Source of the DNA: Bacteroidaceae bacterium | GTDB taxonomy: Bacteria; Bacteroidota; Bacteroidia; Bacteroidales; Bacteroidaceae | Direction: 5' to 3' | Length of the DNA stretch: 52,817 bases | Assembly: GCA_017445145.1 (NCBI GenBank) | Contig: JAFSVI010000052.1 | Span: forward strand, 1-52,817 | Shown: one piece after another, positions 7,255-14,986 of the stretch | How the letters are laid out: each line of letters opens with the position of its first letter | How positions within the stretch are numbered: the stretch's first letter is position 1 | Notes under the pieces: model-generated | Seen by the model: the letters and a program-made list of their open reading frames with translations, nothing else | What the model was told of the DNA's origin: nothing | Database searches by the model: none | Program-made: the position numbers and the translations under genes

Positions 7255-9270
7255 CTATCGCACCAGCACCTGCACGAGCAGCTGCACGTCGGCCTTCCAC
7301 GGCGAACCGATGCGTGTCGGGCCCGTTGAGATGGCCTCGCGGTCGGAATAATGGGTGGCACCCAGCTTGGCTTGCAGGCGTAGGCGTGGCGTTGGGTGCA
7401 GGCGCAGCGTCGCTGCGAGGCGCTGGCCGCGTCCGTAGAGCTGCATGAAGCCGAATGTTTGCGCGAGCGTGGGTTCGTGCAGCGCTATGCGGCTTTCGTA
7501 GGTGTCGGTGGCGAAGAGCGTGGCGGTGAGCGTTGCCGTTAGGGGGCTGTCGGTCGTGGCATAGCTGGCGCGTGCCACGAGGGCACCACCGTTGTCGGCT
7601 GCCAGCGCAGTGTGGTGGCGGTGCAGCAGCGCCGCCGCCGTGACTGTCCAGCGCTGTGCCGCATGCCAGGTGTAGGTGGCGCGCAGATGGTGATGGTGGC
7701 TTCTCACGTCGCTGCGCTCTTTGTTCTTGAAGCGATAGGTGGCCGCTATGCTATGGCGCTGGTTGGGCGTGTAGGAGGCTTGGACGTAGGCCTCGAAGCC
7801 CGTTGAGGCATGCGTCATCGTGTAGCGTGGCCACGGCGAGTGGAAGAGGTCGAGATATGCTGCCAGGGCAAATGGCCCCACACGTCCGGCGTCGGCGCGC
7901 AGGCACACGCCGCTTTCGTTCTGCACGCGACTGTTTTCGGCAAAGGCTCGGGCGTGGGGGCTGTAGTAGCGATAGGAGAAGAACCTCTGGATGACGCACA
8001 GCTGGGTATTAGCGTCGAAGCGCCATGTGGCCCGGTTGGTGGTTGCCCATCCGCCACCGCCGCTGGCGAAGCTGCGTGCCGTCTCGCCGCGCAGGCTGAT
8101 GCGTTGCCACCGCGCGCTGTAGTCGATGCCGATGTTGCCGAAGTGTGTGCCTTGGGGGTAGATCTGTCGATAGAGGGCTGTGCCGCGGATGAGGTGGTGG
8201 TCGTAGTGCTGCCACAGGGCTGTGGCCCCGATGTCAAAATGTCGTGTGACCCATGCGGCATGCACGCCAGCGGTGTGGCTCCATAGTGTGTTGCGATGGT
8301 TGAGTTCGGATGTTGTGCGATGGAGGCCGGAGGTGGCGACACCATTAGTGGTGTTGTCGCGGTTGATGGTGGCGTCCATGCGCCGTGCCGAGGCAAAGGC
8401 CGTGATGTGTGTGCCCTTGCCGAGGTCCACCGTTGCTGCCGCCCCGCGCAGGAAGTTGACCTCGTCGTGGGAGCGGTGTGGGCGGATGTCGGTGTTCGTG
8501 TGCCACGACGGCGAGAGCATCTTGCTGAAGCCAAAGCCCTGGCTGATGATGAGGCCCGAGCCGAAGGACACCTTGTAGTCGCCGACGATGGCCGCAACCA
8601 AGCGCCCGGCATCATGCAGCGTGGCGTAGGCCCCCATGGCATCCCACAGCGGAACCTCGCGGGTGAACATGGGTTCGCCAGCGTCCTTCTCGCCGCGCGC
8701 ACCCACCTCCCACCCGCGCCACCGCACAGCATAGCGCCAACGGTGGGCAAGGCCCCTGGCCCACGGCCATCCGTCGCGGTTATAGAGGGGGACGTCGAGG
8801 CGCGTGGTGAAGTCATGGCGCACGCGTCGCGGCAAGGCGTTGGCGGCGTCGGCCATGATGGTGTCGTGGCTGGCGGCCGTGGTGCACAGTCGCAGCCAGC
8901 GTATCTCACGTTGTCCCACATCGCGGGCGAGGAGCAGTTCGCCGATGTCGCGCACGGGGCCGTGGCGCGCAATGTGATCCATGATGCCATCCACCTGCGC
9001 CATGGTCAGGAAAGGCAACCTGGCGACCTGCCGCTTTGTGGCCCGGTTGATGTCCAGCGGGTGTTCGCGCAGCTCGTTGAGCTCATCGATGATGCCCTCC
9101 CATCCCTCCTCGTCGTCTGTGGCTTGTGCCTCGTCGGCCAGCTCCTGCATGAGCTGTTCCCACTCGTCGTCGGCAGCCGTCGCCGCCATGGTCTCTTGCG
9201 CGGTCTGGCAGAAGGCCGCCGCGTGAGCGGCGATGGCTATGCAGGTGATGATGTGGCGCAGGGTGGTCAT
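7255..9270 (-). CDS. Helix-hairpin-helix domain protein with beta-rich C-terminus (Bacteroidetes family)
   Basis: 671 residues. A signal peptide-like N-terminus (HIITCIAIAAHAAAFCQ) precedes an acidic stretch. Then comes a ComEA-type helix-hairpin-helix region at about residues 60-125 (HPLDINRATKRQVARLPFLT, then GPVRDIGELLLARDVG). The remaining 530 residues are beta-rich with many alternating aromatic strands, like an outer-membrane barrel. This arrangement is widespread in Bacteroidetes, but I know of no assigned function. A DNA-uptake role is sometimes suggested from the ComEA-like part and is not shown here. The gene is last in a minus-strand operon, 16 bases after the activase stop. Confidence 0.75.
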   Translation of the reverse strand: MTTLRHIITCIAIAAHAAAFCQTAQETMAATAADDEWEQLMQELADEAQATDDEEGWEGIIDELNELREHPLDINRATKRQVARLPFLTMAQVDGIMDHIARHGPVRDIGELLLARDVGQREIRWLRLCTTAASHDTIMADAANALPRRVRHDFTTRLDVPLYNRDGWPWARGLAHRWRYAVRWRGWEVGARGEKDAGEPMFTREVPLWDAMGAYATLHDAGRLVAAIVGDYKVSFGSGLIISQGFGFSKMLSPSWHTNTDIRPHRSHDEVNFLRGAAATVDLGKGTHITAFASARRMDATINRDNTTNGVATSGLHRTTSELNHRNTLWSHTAGVHAAWVTRHFDIGATALWQHYDHHLIRGTALYRQIYPQGTHFGNIGIDYSARWQRISLRGETARSFASGGGGWATTNRATWRFDANTQLCVIQRFFSYRYYSPHARAFAENSRVQNESGVCLRADAGRVGPFALAAYLDLFHSPWPRYTMTHASTGFEAYVQASYTPNQRHSIAATYRFKNKERSDVRSHHHHLRATYTWHAAQRWTVTAAALLHRHHTALAADNGGALVARASYATTDSPLTATLTATLFATDTYESRIALHEPTLAQTFGFMQLYGRGQRLAATLRLHPTPRLRLQAKLGATHYSDREAISTGPTRIGSPWKADVQLLVQVLVR

Positions 9271-9286
9271 ATGTGGCGTGGTGTTG

Positions 9287-10192
9287 TCAGCCTCCTGTGG
9301 TGGCTGCTATGCCGTGGGCGGCAAACTGGTCGATGCAGCGCCGGATGGTGGCGTCCGTTGGTGTTGCCATGGGTATGGAGTCGGGGTTGTAGGTTGTGTG
9401 GCGCCGTGTGTGCTTGTCGCGTCCCATCTCGTGGTATGGGAGCAGCGCCACGCTGTGCAGCCCCGTGTCGGCCATGAAGGCGGCTGTGGCTTCTATGTTG
9501 CGTTCGTCGGCATTGACGCCCTCGATGAGGGGTATGCGTATCTGTATGTGTGGGGCGTTGCGGTGTGACAGGCGCCTGAGGTTGTCGAGAATGAGCTGGT
9601 TGCCAACGCCGGTGTAGCGCCGGTGCAGGGCGGGGTCCATCACCTTGATGTCGGCCAGCACGAGGTCTGTGTGTGGCGCCACGGCTTCCACCACTTCGGC
9701 CGCGGCGTGGAGCGTGGTGTCGAGGGCGCGGTGCATGCCCCGCCTTCCGGCAGCCTGGAGGAGTTCGATGAGCGGTTGCGGCTGCATGAGCGGTTCGCCG
9801 CCGCTGACGGTGATACCCCCGCCGCTGTCGGCCATCACATCTCGTTCACGCTCGAGTACGGCCATAAGCTCGGCGGTGGTATAGGCGCGGCCACACAGCT
9901 CCAGGGCGAGGGTGGGGCAGTCGTGGGGTGCGGCGGTGGTTGAGCCTGTGGGGAAAGCGCCAGGCGTGGCGGCGGCGTTGAGTGTGGCAAGCGCCTCCGG
10001 TTGGTGCGGGTGCATGCGGCAGGTGTTGCACGCTATGCACCGTTGCTGCCTGAAGAGCCATTCTGGCTGCTGGCGCCACGATTCGGGGTTGTGGCACCAT
10101 GCGCATCTGAGCGGGCATCCCTTGAGGAACACTGTGGTGCGTATGCCGGGGCCGTCGTTGATGGCATAGTGCTTGATATCGAAAACGTACAT
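9287..10192 (-). CDS. Glycyl radical enzyme activating protein (radical SAM), probable HypE
   Basis: 301 residues. The radical SAM cluster motif is CPLRCAWC (CX3CX2C) at residues 26-33, preceded by DGPGIRTTVFLKG as in PFL-activating enzymes. The SAM-binding GGE motif appears as VSGGEPL. The insert that normally carries two ferredoxin clusters is degenerate: it has CIACNTC followed by HP instead of CP, then one DCP further on. A repeat-like stretch (TPGAFPTG) lies between them. The gene follows its likely substrate, the glycyl radical enzyme, by 19 bases. It should install the glycyl radical on that enzyme. The symbol is withheld because the partner's substrate is inferred. Confidence 0.85.
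   Translation of the reverse strand: MYVFDIKHYAINDGPGIRTTVFLKGCPLRCAWCHNPESWRQQPEWLFRQQRCIACNTCRMHPHQPEALATLNAAATPGAFPTGSTTAAPHDCPTLALELCGRAYTTAELMAVLERERDVMADSGGGITVSGGEPLMQPQPLIELLQAAGRRGMHRALDTTLHAAAEVVEAVAPHTDLVLADIKVMDPALHRRYTGVGNQLILDNLRRLSHRNAPHIQIRIPLIEGVNADERNIEATAAFMADTGLHSVALLPYHEMGRDKHTRRHTTYNPDSIPMATPTDATIRRCIDQFAAHGIAATTGG
9945..9964 (-). repeat. Degenerate family B repeat in the activase gene
   Basis: On the minus strand CCTGGCGCTTTCCCCACAGG resembles CCCGGCGCTTTTCCGCCGGG and gives the same PGAFP peptide that the 30-bp units would encode. Similarity is partial, so shared origin is tentative. Confidence 0.3.
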
Positions 10193-10211
10193 GGTCAGAT
10201 GGGGTCGGCGC

Positions 10212-12650
10212 TCACATCTCCTCGTTCTCGGTGCGTGCGATGATTTCGTCCTGCAGCTGGGCCGTCATGTCGTTGAAGTAGTCGGAATATCCCGCCACGC
10301 GCACGAGCAGGTCGCGGTATTGGTCGGGGTGCTGCTGTGCGTCGAGCAGTGTGGCGGTATCGACGATGTTGAACTGTATGTGATGCCCGCCCCGGCGGAA
10401 GTAGGTGCGCACGAGGTGTCCGAGGCGGCGCATGTCGTCGTCGCGCCGCAACAGTGCCGGCACGAAGCGCATGTTGAGCAGCGTGCCGCCGCTGCGCGTC
10501 TGGTCCAGACGTGCCAGGCTGCGGATGACGGCCGTGGGGCCGTGTGTGTCGCTGCCATGGGCGGGGCTGGTGCCGTCGGAGATGGCAAAGTGTGCGCAGC
10601 GACCGTCGGGCGTGGCGCCGCACACGCTGCCGAAGTAGTTGTGGCACGTCGTGGAGAGCATGTTGAGGTGTGTCTCGCCGCCTCGCGTGTTGGGGTGCCC
10701 CTCGATGGCCCGCACGAGGTCGTCGTAGATGTGCACAGCGAGGTCGTCGGCCGCCGGGTCATCGTTGCCGAAGAACGGTGTGTGGTGGCGTATGTACTGG
10801 CGCATGGCCTCCTGGCCCTCCCAGTTGCTGTCGCATGCCGCGATGAGTTCCTGCATGGTGTAACGTCCCTCCTCGAACACGTGGCGCTTGATGGCTGAGA
10901 AGCTGTCGGTGGTGGTGCCGAGGCCTGTACACTGGATGTAGGTGGTGTTGTAGCGTGCGCCGCCGTTGTAGTAGTCGCGCCCCTTGTCTATGCAGTCGTC
11001 GATGTACAGGCTCAGGAACGTGGCGGGGGCGTAGAGGGCAAACATACGCTCGATGTAGTTGTTGACGCGCAACTTCATGTTGACGAAGTGCTCCATCTGC
11101 CGCCGCCAGGCGGCATACAGCTCGTCGAAGGTGGCAAACGAGGCGGCGTCGCCCGTGGCGAGGCCGATGCGCTTGCCCGTGAGTGGGTCGATGCCATTGT
11201 GGAGCGTGAGTTCCAGGATCTTGGGCGTGTTGAGGTAGCCGGTGAGCAGGTAGGCTTCCTTGCCGAAGGCTCCCACCTCGATACACCCCGAGCACCCTCC
11301 CTCGCGGGCGTCGGCCAGGCTCTTACCGGCGCGTGTCATCTCGCGCACGTAGGTGTCGGGGTTGAAGATGCTTGGGTAGCCGTGGCCTTGGCGTATGACG
11401 CGTATGCCCTCGTGGAGGAATGCGTCGGGCGTGACGCTGGCGATGTGTATGCTCAACCCGGGCTGCAGCTGGTGCAGTTCCTCCTGTATCTCGAGGATGA
11501 TGTAGGATAGGTCGCTGACGCCGTCGCGGCCGTCGCGGTCCACGCCGCCGATGTTGATGTTGGTGAAGTCGTTGTAGGTGCCGCTCTCCAGCGCCGTCAC
11601 CCCGACTTTGGGCGGTGCGGGCTGGTTGTTGAACTTAATCCACAGGCACGAGAGCAGCTCCTTGGCGCTGTCGCGCGTCAGGGTGCCGTCAGCAAGGCCG
11701 CGCTCGTAGAATGGCCGCAGGTGCTGGTCGATGTGTCCGGGGTTCATGGAATCCCAGCCGTTGAGCTCTGTCACCGTGCCGAGATGCACGAACCAGTACA
11801 TCTGCAGCGCTTCCCACAGGTCGCGGGGGGCGTGGGCAGGCACATGGCGGCACACGTCGGCAATCTTGCGCAGTTCGCGGATGCGCTGCCGGGCGGCAGC
11901 AGCCTCGGCGCCAGCACCCGTGTGCCCCTGTTGCTCCAGCTCGTTGGCCATGCTGTCGGCGAGCGCGGCGTGGCGCTCGGCCAGGAGTATGGCGGCGTCG
12001 CACGAGAGGGCCATGGCCTCCAGCTCCTGCTCCTTGTCGGTGGCCTCGGGGTCGTTGATAAAGTCGAGAGCCTCGATGCGACGCTGTATGCGGGCCTTCA
12101 CCTGCAGCAGGCCCTCGGCGTACATCTTGCCGTCCATGGCGGTGTGGCCGGCGGCGCGCTGCTCCATGAACTCGGTGAACACCCCGGCGTGGTAAGCCTC
12201 CTGCCACTCCGTGGAGACGTGGCTGAAGATGCGTTCGCGCTGCGTCTTGCCCTTCCAGTAGGGTATCACCTCGCGGGCGTAGGTGTCGATGTCCTCTTGC
12301 GAGATGGCATAGCGCTGCAGCTGGCGTGTGTTGAGGGTGTGGAGGTCCTCAACGCTGTGGCATGTCAGCTCCGGGAACGTTGGCACGGCCTTGGGCCTCG
12401 GGCCGCGTTCGCCCACGATGAGTTCGTCGGGGCCTATGTATATGGTCTTGCGCTTGCACAGCTCGTAGAAGTTGCGTGCGCGCATCATGGGTATGGACAG
12501 TGTGCCGTAGTGCTCCTTGTAGAAGGCCGTCTCGATGAGTGCGCGCTCGATGCTCAACGTGACGGGCGTGTCGATGCTGGCTTGGCGCAGACGTCGTATG
12601 CGGGCGTTCATGCCGCCGTCGTTCTCGGGGTGTTTCATGCTGTGGCTCAT
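10212..12650 (-). CDS. hypD: Glycyl radical enzyme, probable trans-4-hydroxy-L-proline dehydratase (HypD type)
   Basis: About 812 residues from the ATG at 12650. A GTG at 12656 is also possible and would overlap the GH30 stop. The thiyl-radical cysteine and general base form GCSGCIEVG, with C456 and E458 in this numbering, followed 16 residues after C456 by the tyrosine of LLTGYLN. The glycyl radical loop is RVAGYSDYFNDM near the C-terminus. The segment around AFGKEAYLLTGYLNTPKILEL is the feature I associate with hydroxyproline dehydratases. That enzyme removes water from trans-4-hydroxyproline to give pyrroline-5-carboxylate in anaerobes. Another glycyl radical dehydratase or lyase is possible; no proC gene is nearby. 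The activase follows 19 bases later and GH30 precedes it closely. Confidence 0.7.
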   Translation of the reverse strand: MSHSMKHPENDGGMNARIRRLRQASIDTPVTLSIERALIETAFYKEHYGTLSIPMMRARNFYELCKRKTIYIGPDELIVGERGPRPKAVPTFPELTCHSVEDLHTLNTRQLQRYAISQEDIDTYAREVIPYWKGKTQRERIFSHVSTEWQEAYHAGVFTEFMEQRAAGHTAMDGKMYAEGLLQVKARIQRRIEALDFINDPEATDKEQELEAMALSCDAAILLAERHAALADSMANELEQQGHTGAGAEAAAARQRIRELRKIADVCRHVPAHAPRDLWEALQMYWFVHLGTVTELNGWDSMNPGHIDQHLRPFYERGLADGTLTRDSAKELLSCLWIKFNNQPAPPKVGVTALESGTYNDFTNINIGGVDRDGRDGVSDLSYIILEIQEELHQLQPGLSIHIASVTPDAFLHEGIRVIRQGHGYPSIFNPDTYVREMTRAGKSLADAREGGCSGCIEVGAFGKEAYLLTGYLNTPKILELTLHNGIDPLTGKRIGLATGDAASFATFDELYAAWRRQMEHFVNMKLRVNNYIERMFALYAPATFLSLYIDDCIDKGRDYYNGGARYNTTYIQCTGLGTTTDSFSAIKRHVFEEGRYTMQELIAACDSNWEGQEAMRQYIRHHTPFFGNDDPAADDLAVHIYDDLVRAIEGHPNTRGGETHLNMLSTTCHNYFGSVCGATPDGRCAHFAISDGTSPAHGSDTHGPTAVIRSLARLDQTRSGGTLLNMRFVPALLRRDDDMRRLGHLVRTYFRRGGHHIQFNIVDTATLLDAQQHPDQYRDLLVRVAGYSDYFNDMTAQLQDEIIARTENEEM

Positions 12651-12652
12651 GG

Positions 12653-14167
12653 TCACTTCTTCAGTATCTTGCGCGACGTGCCGTCGGCCTTGCGCTCTAT
12701 GTATAGGCCGTGGGGGTGCGTTATGCGTCGGCCGTTGAGGTCATACATCTCCGGCTCTCGCACGTGGCATGCACCCGGGGCTATGTCTCTCACGCCTGTC
12801 TCTTCGCGGTCGATGGTGAATATGATGGTGCTCAGGCTGCGTGGAGGCACGGTGAGCGTGAGCTGCTGCGTTGGAGCTTCCAGGTCTATGGCGGTGGTCT
12901 TGCACAGGGCATCGTTGGCCGTGGAGAGTATGTGCCAGCCTTCCTTCACCTTGTAGGGCAGCGTCAGCTGCAGGTCGTAGGCGTTTTTCGTGGTGTCTAT
13001 GGCCATGACGATGAGCGAGTCACCCTTGATGTAGGCCGATGTCTCGAAGTAGGAATTGGTCTTTGTGGCAACGGAGCTCTTGGTGTTGAGGCGCGTGGAC
13101 CCCGTCAGGTGTTTCGAGAAATGCGACATGACGTAGGCCCGTGGCAGCAACTTGTTCTTCGTGTTGCCGGGGTTGTACTGTGCCTCGCCGGTGCCGACGA
13201 AAGCCCAATGGGCGCGCATGTACCAATATATATAGCCCGTGCAGCCCGCAAGCATACACTCGTTAACCTCCTCGGCAAACAGCAGCTGCTCGTGCCATGT
13301 CGGCAGACGGCTGACCTCGCTCGTCACGCTGTGTTCCGTCATCCACACTTCCTTGCCGTACTTGGCAGCCAGCTGGGCGGCATTCTTCATGTTCACCAAG
13401 GGCGGATGTCCGTAGAGGTGACCCGCAATGATGTCTATCTGGTCTCGTGCTGTCTCGTCGTTGAGCAGCATGTTGGAGTACTTGGGGTCGAAGCCCAGCG
13501 GCTCGGCGCTGATGAGGCGCACGCCGGGGTAAGTGGTGCGGTCGAGCAGATGGGCATAGCCCTTGACGAGGTCCAGCTGCTGCTGTGGCGTGTAGAGGCA
13601 GCCGGAGTAGTTCACCCACCAGTCGGGCTCATTCTGGATGGACACGGCATCCACGGCCACGCCATTGCGCTTCATGTACGCCAGAAACGTGTTGAGCCAC
13701 GGGAAGAACTTATCGTAGCAGTCGCGGCGCAGCTCGCCACGCTGGCTGTTCTCGTCCTCGGTGTTGCCGCCATTGGCGCCACCGTTGGTCTTGTACTCGC
13801 CGGGTGGCGACCACGGCGTGCCGAACACGATGCCGCCACGCTGCTTCACAATCTTGGCAGAGGGCAGTGAGCCTTTCCAGTCGTAGGGCGTGTCGTAGTT
13901 GCCCCATTCGGGCACGATGATGTCGCCCTCGAAGTTGGGCGAAATTTCCATGCGCATGATGTTAAGCCCAACCCTCGACGTGCGGCCGTAGAGCAGCTTC
14001 ACGGGTTCCGTGTCGTTGCCGAATGGACACATGGCTCCGTCGCAGCATGCTGCGCCAAAGCCCGTCACACGTTGTTGGCGGGTGGAGTCAACGGTAATCT
14101 TTATGTTGATGCCATGGGCTGCCGCGGACATGCCCAAAGCAACCAGCAGAACAATAAGTTGTTTCAT
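12653..14167 (-). CDS. Glycoside hydrolase family 30 (xylanase/glucosylceramidase-like), secreted
   Basis: 504 residues with a signal peptide (LIVLLVALGMSAAAHG). The GH30 barrel starts at GFGAACCDG. The acid/base glutamate is E180 in SIQNEPDW and the nucleophile is E278 in VWMTEHS. A small beta domain follows, then a C-terminal tail (MYDLNGRRI, GLYI, ending RKILKK) of the kind found on surface or secreted Bacteroidetes enzymes. The IQNEPDW context and length are closest to endo-xylanase/glucuronoxylanase branches of GH30, but beta-glucosidase-type members are not excluded. It is first in an operon with the glycyl radical enzyme and its activase, an unusual pairing. Confidence 0.82.
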   Translation of the reverse strand: MKQLIVLLVALGMSAAAHGINIKITVDSTRQQRVTGFGAACCDGAMCPFGNDTEPVKLLYGRTSRVGLNIMRMEISPNFEGDIIVPEWGNYDTPYDWKGSLPSAKIVKQRGGIVFGTPWSPPGEYKTNGGANGGNTEDENSQRGELRRDCYDKFFPWLNTFLAYMKRNGVAVDAVSIQNEPDWWVNYSGCLYTPQQQLDLVKGYAHLLDRTTYPGVRLISAEPLGFDPKYSNMLLNDETARDQIDIIAGHLYGHPPLVNMKNAAQLAAKYGKEVWMTEHSVTSEVSRLPTWHEQLLFAEEVNECMLAGCTGYIYWYMRAHWAFVGTGEAQYNPGNTKNKLLPRAYVMSHFSKHLTGSTRLNTKSSVATKTNSYFETSAYIKGDSLIVMAIDTTKNAYDLQLTLPYKVKEGWHILSTANDALCKTTAIDLEAPTQQLTLTVPPRSLSTIIFTIDREETGVRDIAPGACHVREPEMYDLNGRRITHPHGLYIERKADGTSRKILKK

Positions 14168-14229
14168 CGTTGCAAGCTATATCTTGAGGTGATTGTGATT
14201 CGGGGCGGCAAAGCATGTTTTTGACGTGG

Positions 14230-14237
14230 CAAATATA
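14230..14237 (-). promoter_or_regulatory. -7 box upstream of the GH30 operon
   Basis: On the minus strand TATATTTG matches TAnnTTTG, about 62 bases before the GH30 start. No good -33 box is seen. Confidence 0.45.
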
Positions 14238-14344
14238 CGGCTTTATTGCTTCACGCATCTCATGTTGAGGCGTTTTTTTTGAAAAAAAGTGTAAAAACAT
14301 GTCGAAGAGTGTTGCCGGAGGCCGCGAATATGCGCGAAAAGCCT

Positions 14345-14352
14345 TACCTTTG
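14345..14352 (+). promoter_or_regulatory. -7 box upstream of queF
   Basis: TACCTTTG matches the Bacteroidetes -7 consensus, 30 bases before the queF ATG. No TTG is visible at 19-21 bases upstream. Confidence 0.5.
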
Positions 14353-14382
14353 CGCCATATTAGCAACAGTCATTACATTTTT

Positions 14383-14850
14383 ATGGAACAACAGACAACC
14401 CCGCGCGCCGACCTCGCTGCCCTCGGCAAGCAGACGGCCTATACCTTCGACTACGCACCACAGGTGCTCGAGACATTCGAGAACCGTCACCCCGACAACG
14501 ACTACTGGGTGCGCTTCAACTGCCCCGAGTTCACCAGCCTGTGCCCCATCACCGGCCAGCCCGACTTTGCCGAGATACGCATCAACTACCTCCCCGGGCG
14601 GCTCATGGTGGAGAGCAAAAGCCTAAAACTCTACCTCTTCAGCTTCCGCAACCACGGCGACTTCCACGAGGACTGCGTCAACACCATCATGAAGGACCTC
14701 ATACGCCTCATGGACCCCAAGTACATCGAGGTCATAGGACTCTTCACACCACGTGGTGGCATCAGCATCTACCCCTACGCCAACTATGGCCGCCCGGGCA
14801 CCAAGTATGAGGAGATGGCCAGCTACCGCCTCCTGCACCACGACCTGTAA
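14383..14850 (+). CDS. queF: NADPH-dependent 7-cyano-7-deazaguanine reductase
   Basis: 155 residues, the length of single-domain type I QueF. The catalytic cysteine C54 is in [11 protein letters not shown] and D61 follows. The family motif [15 protein letters not shown], then GDFHE, is intact. The enzyme reduces preQ0 to preQ1 in queuosine synthesis. The start MEQQTT lies 31 bases after a -7 box; the frame stays open upstream to 14299, but that part would include the promoter. The gene stands alone between two promoters, with no other queuosine gene in the window. Confidence 0.95.
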   Translation: MEQQTTPRADLAALGKQTAYTFDYAPQVLETFENRHPDNDYWVRFNCPEFTSLCPITGQPDFAEIRINYLPGRLMVESKSLKLYLFSFRNHGDFHEDCVNTIMKDLIRLMDPKYIEVIGLFTPRGGISIYPYANYGRPGTKYEEMASYRLLHHDL

Positions 14851-14913
14851 GCCCCTCTTTTGCGCAAAGGCTTACGCTCAGAACAGTTTTTTAGGAAAAA
14901 AGTGGCGGAATGC

Positions 14914-14944
14914 TTGTACGTTTGCAGCAAAAGCATTACCTTTG
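14914..14944 (+). promoter_or_regulatory. Promoter of the LruC lipoprotein gene
   Basis: TTG (14914-14916), 20 bases, TACCTTTG (14937-14944) matches the Bacteroidetes promoter well. A second -7-like box, TACGTTTG, lies at 14917-14924. The start codon is 42 bases downstream. Confidence 0.7.
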
Positions 14945-14986
14945 CCCCAACTAACATTATTTAATACTATAAAGGAACTAAAAGCG

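Noticed and set aside
8296..9477. A 393-codon plus-strand open frame
   Set aside because: Antisense to the helix-hairpin-helix gene and the activase gene, with no recognisable motifs.
11721..12956. A 411-codon plus-strand open frame
   Set aside because: Antisense to the glycyl radical enzyme and GH30 genes, which have clear catalytic motifs.
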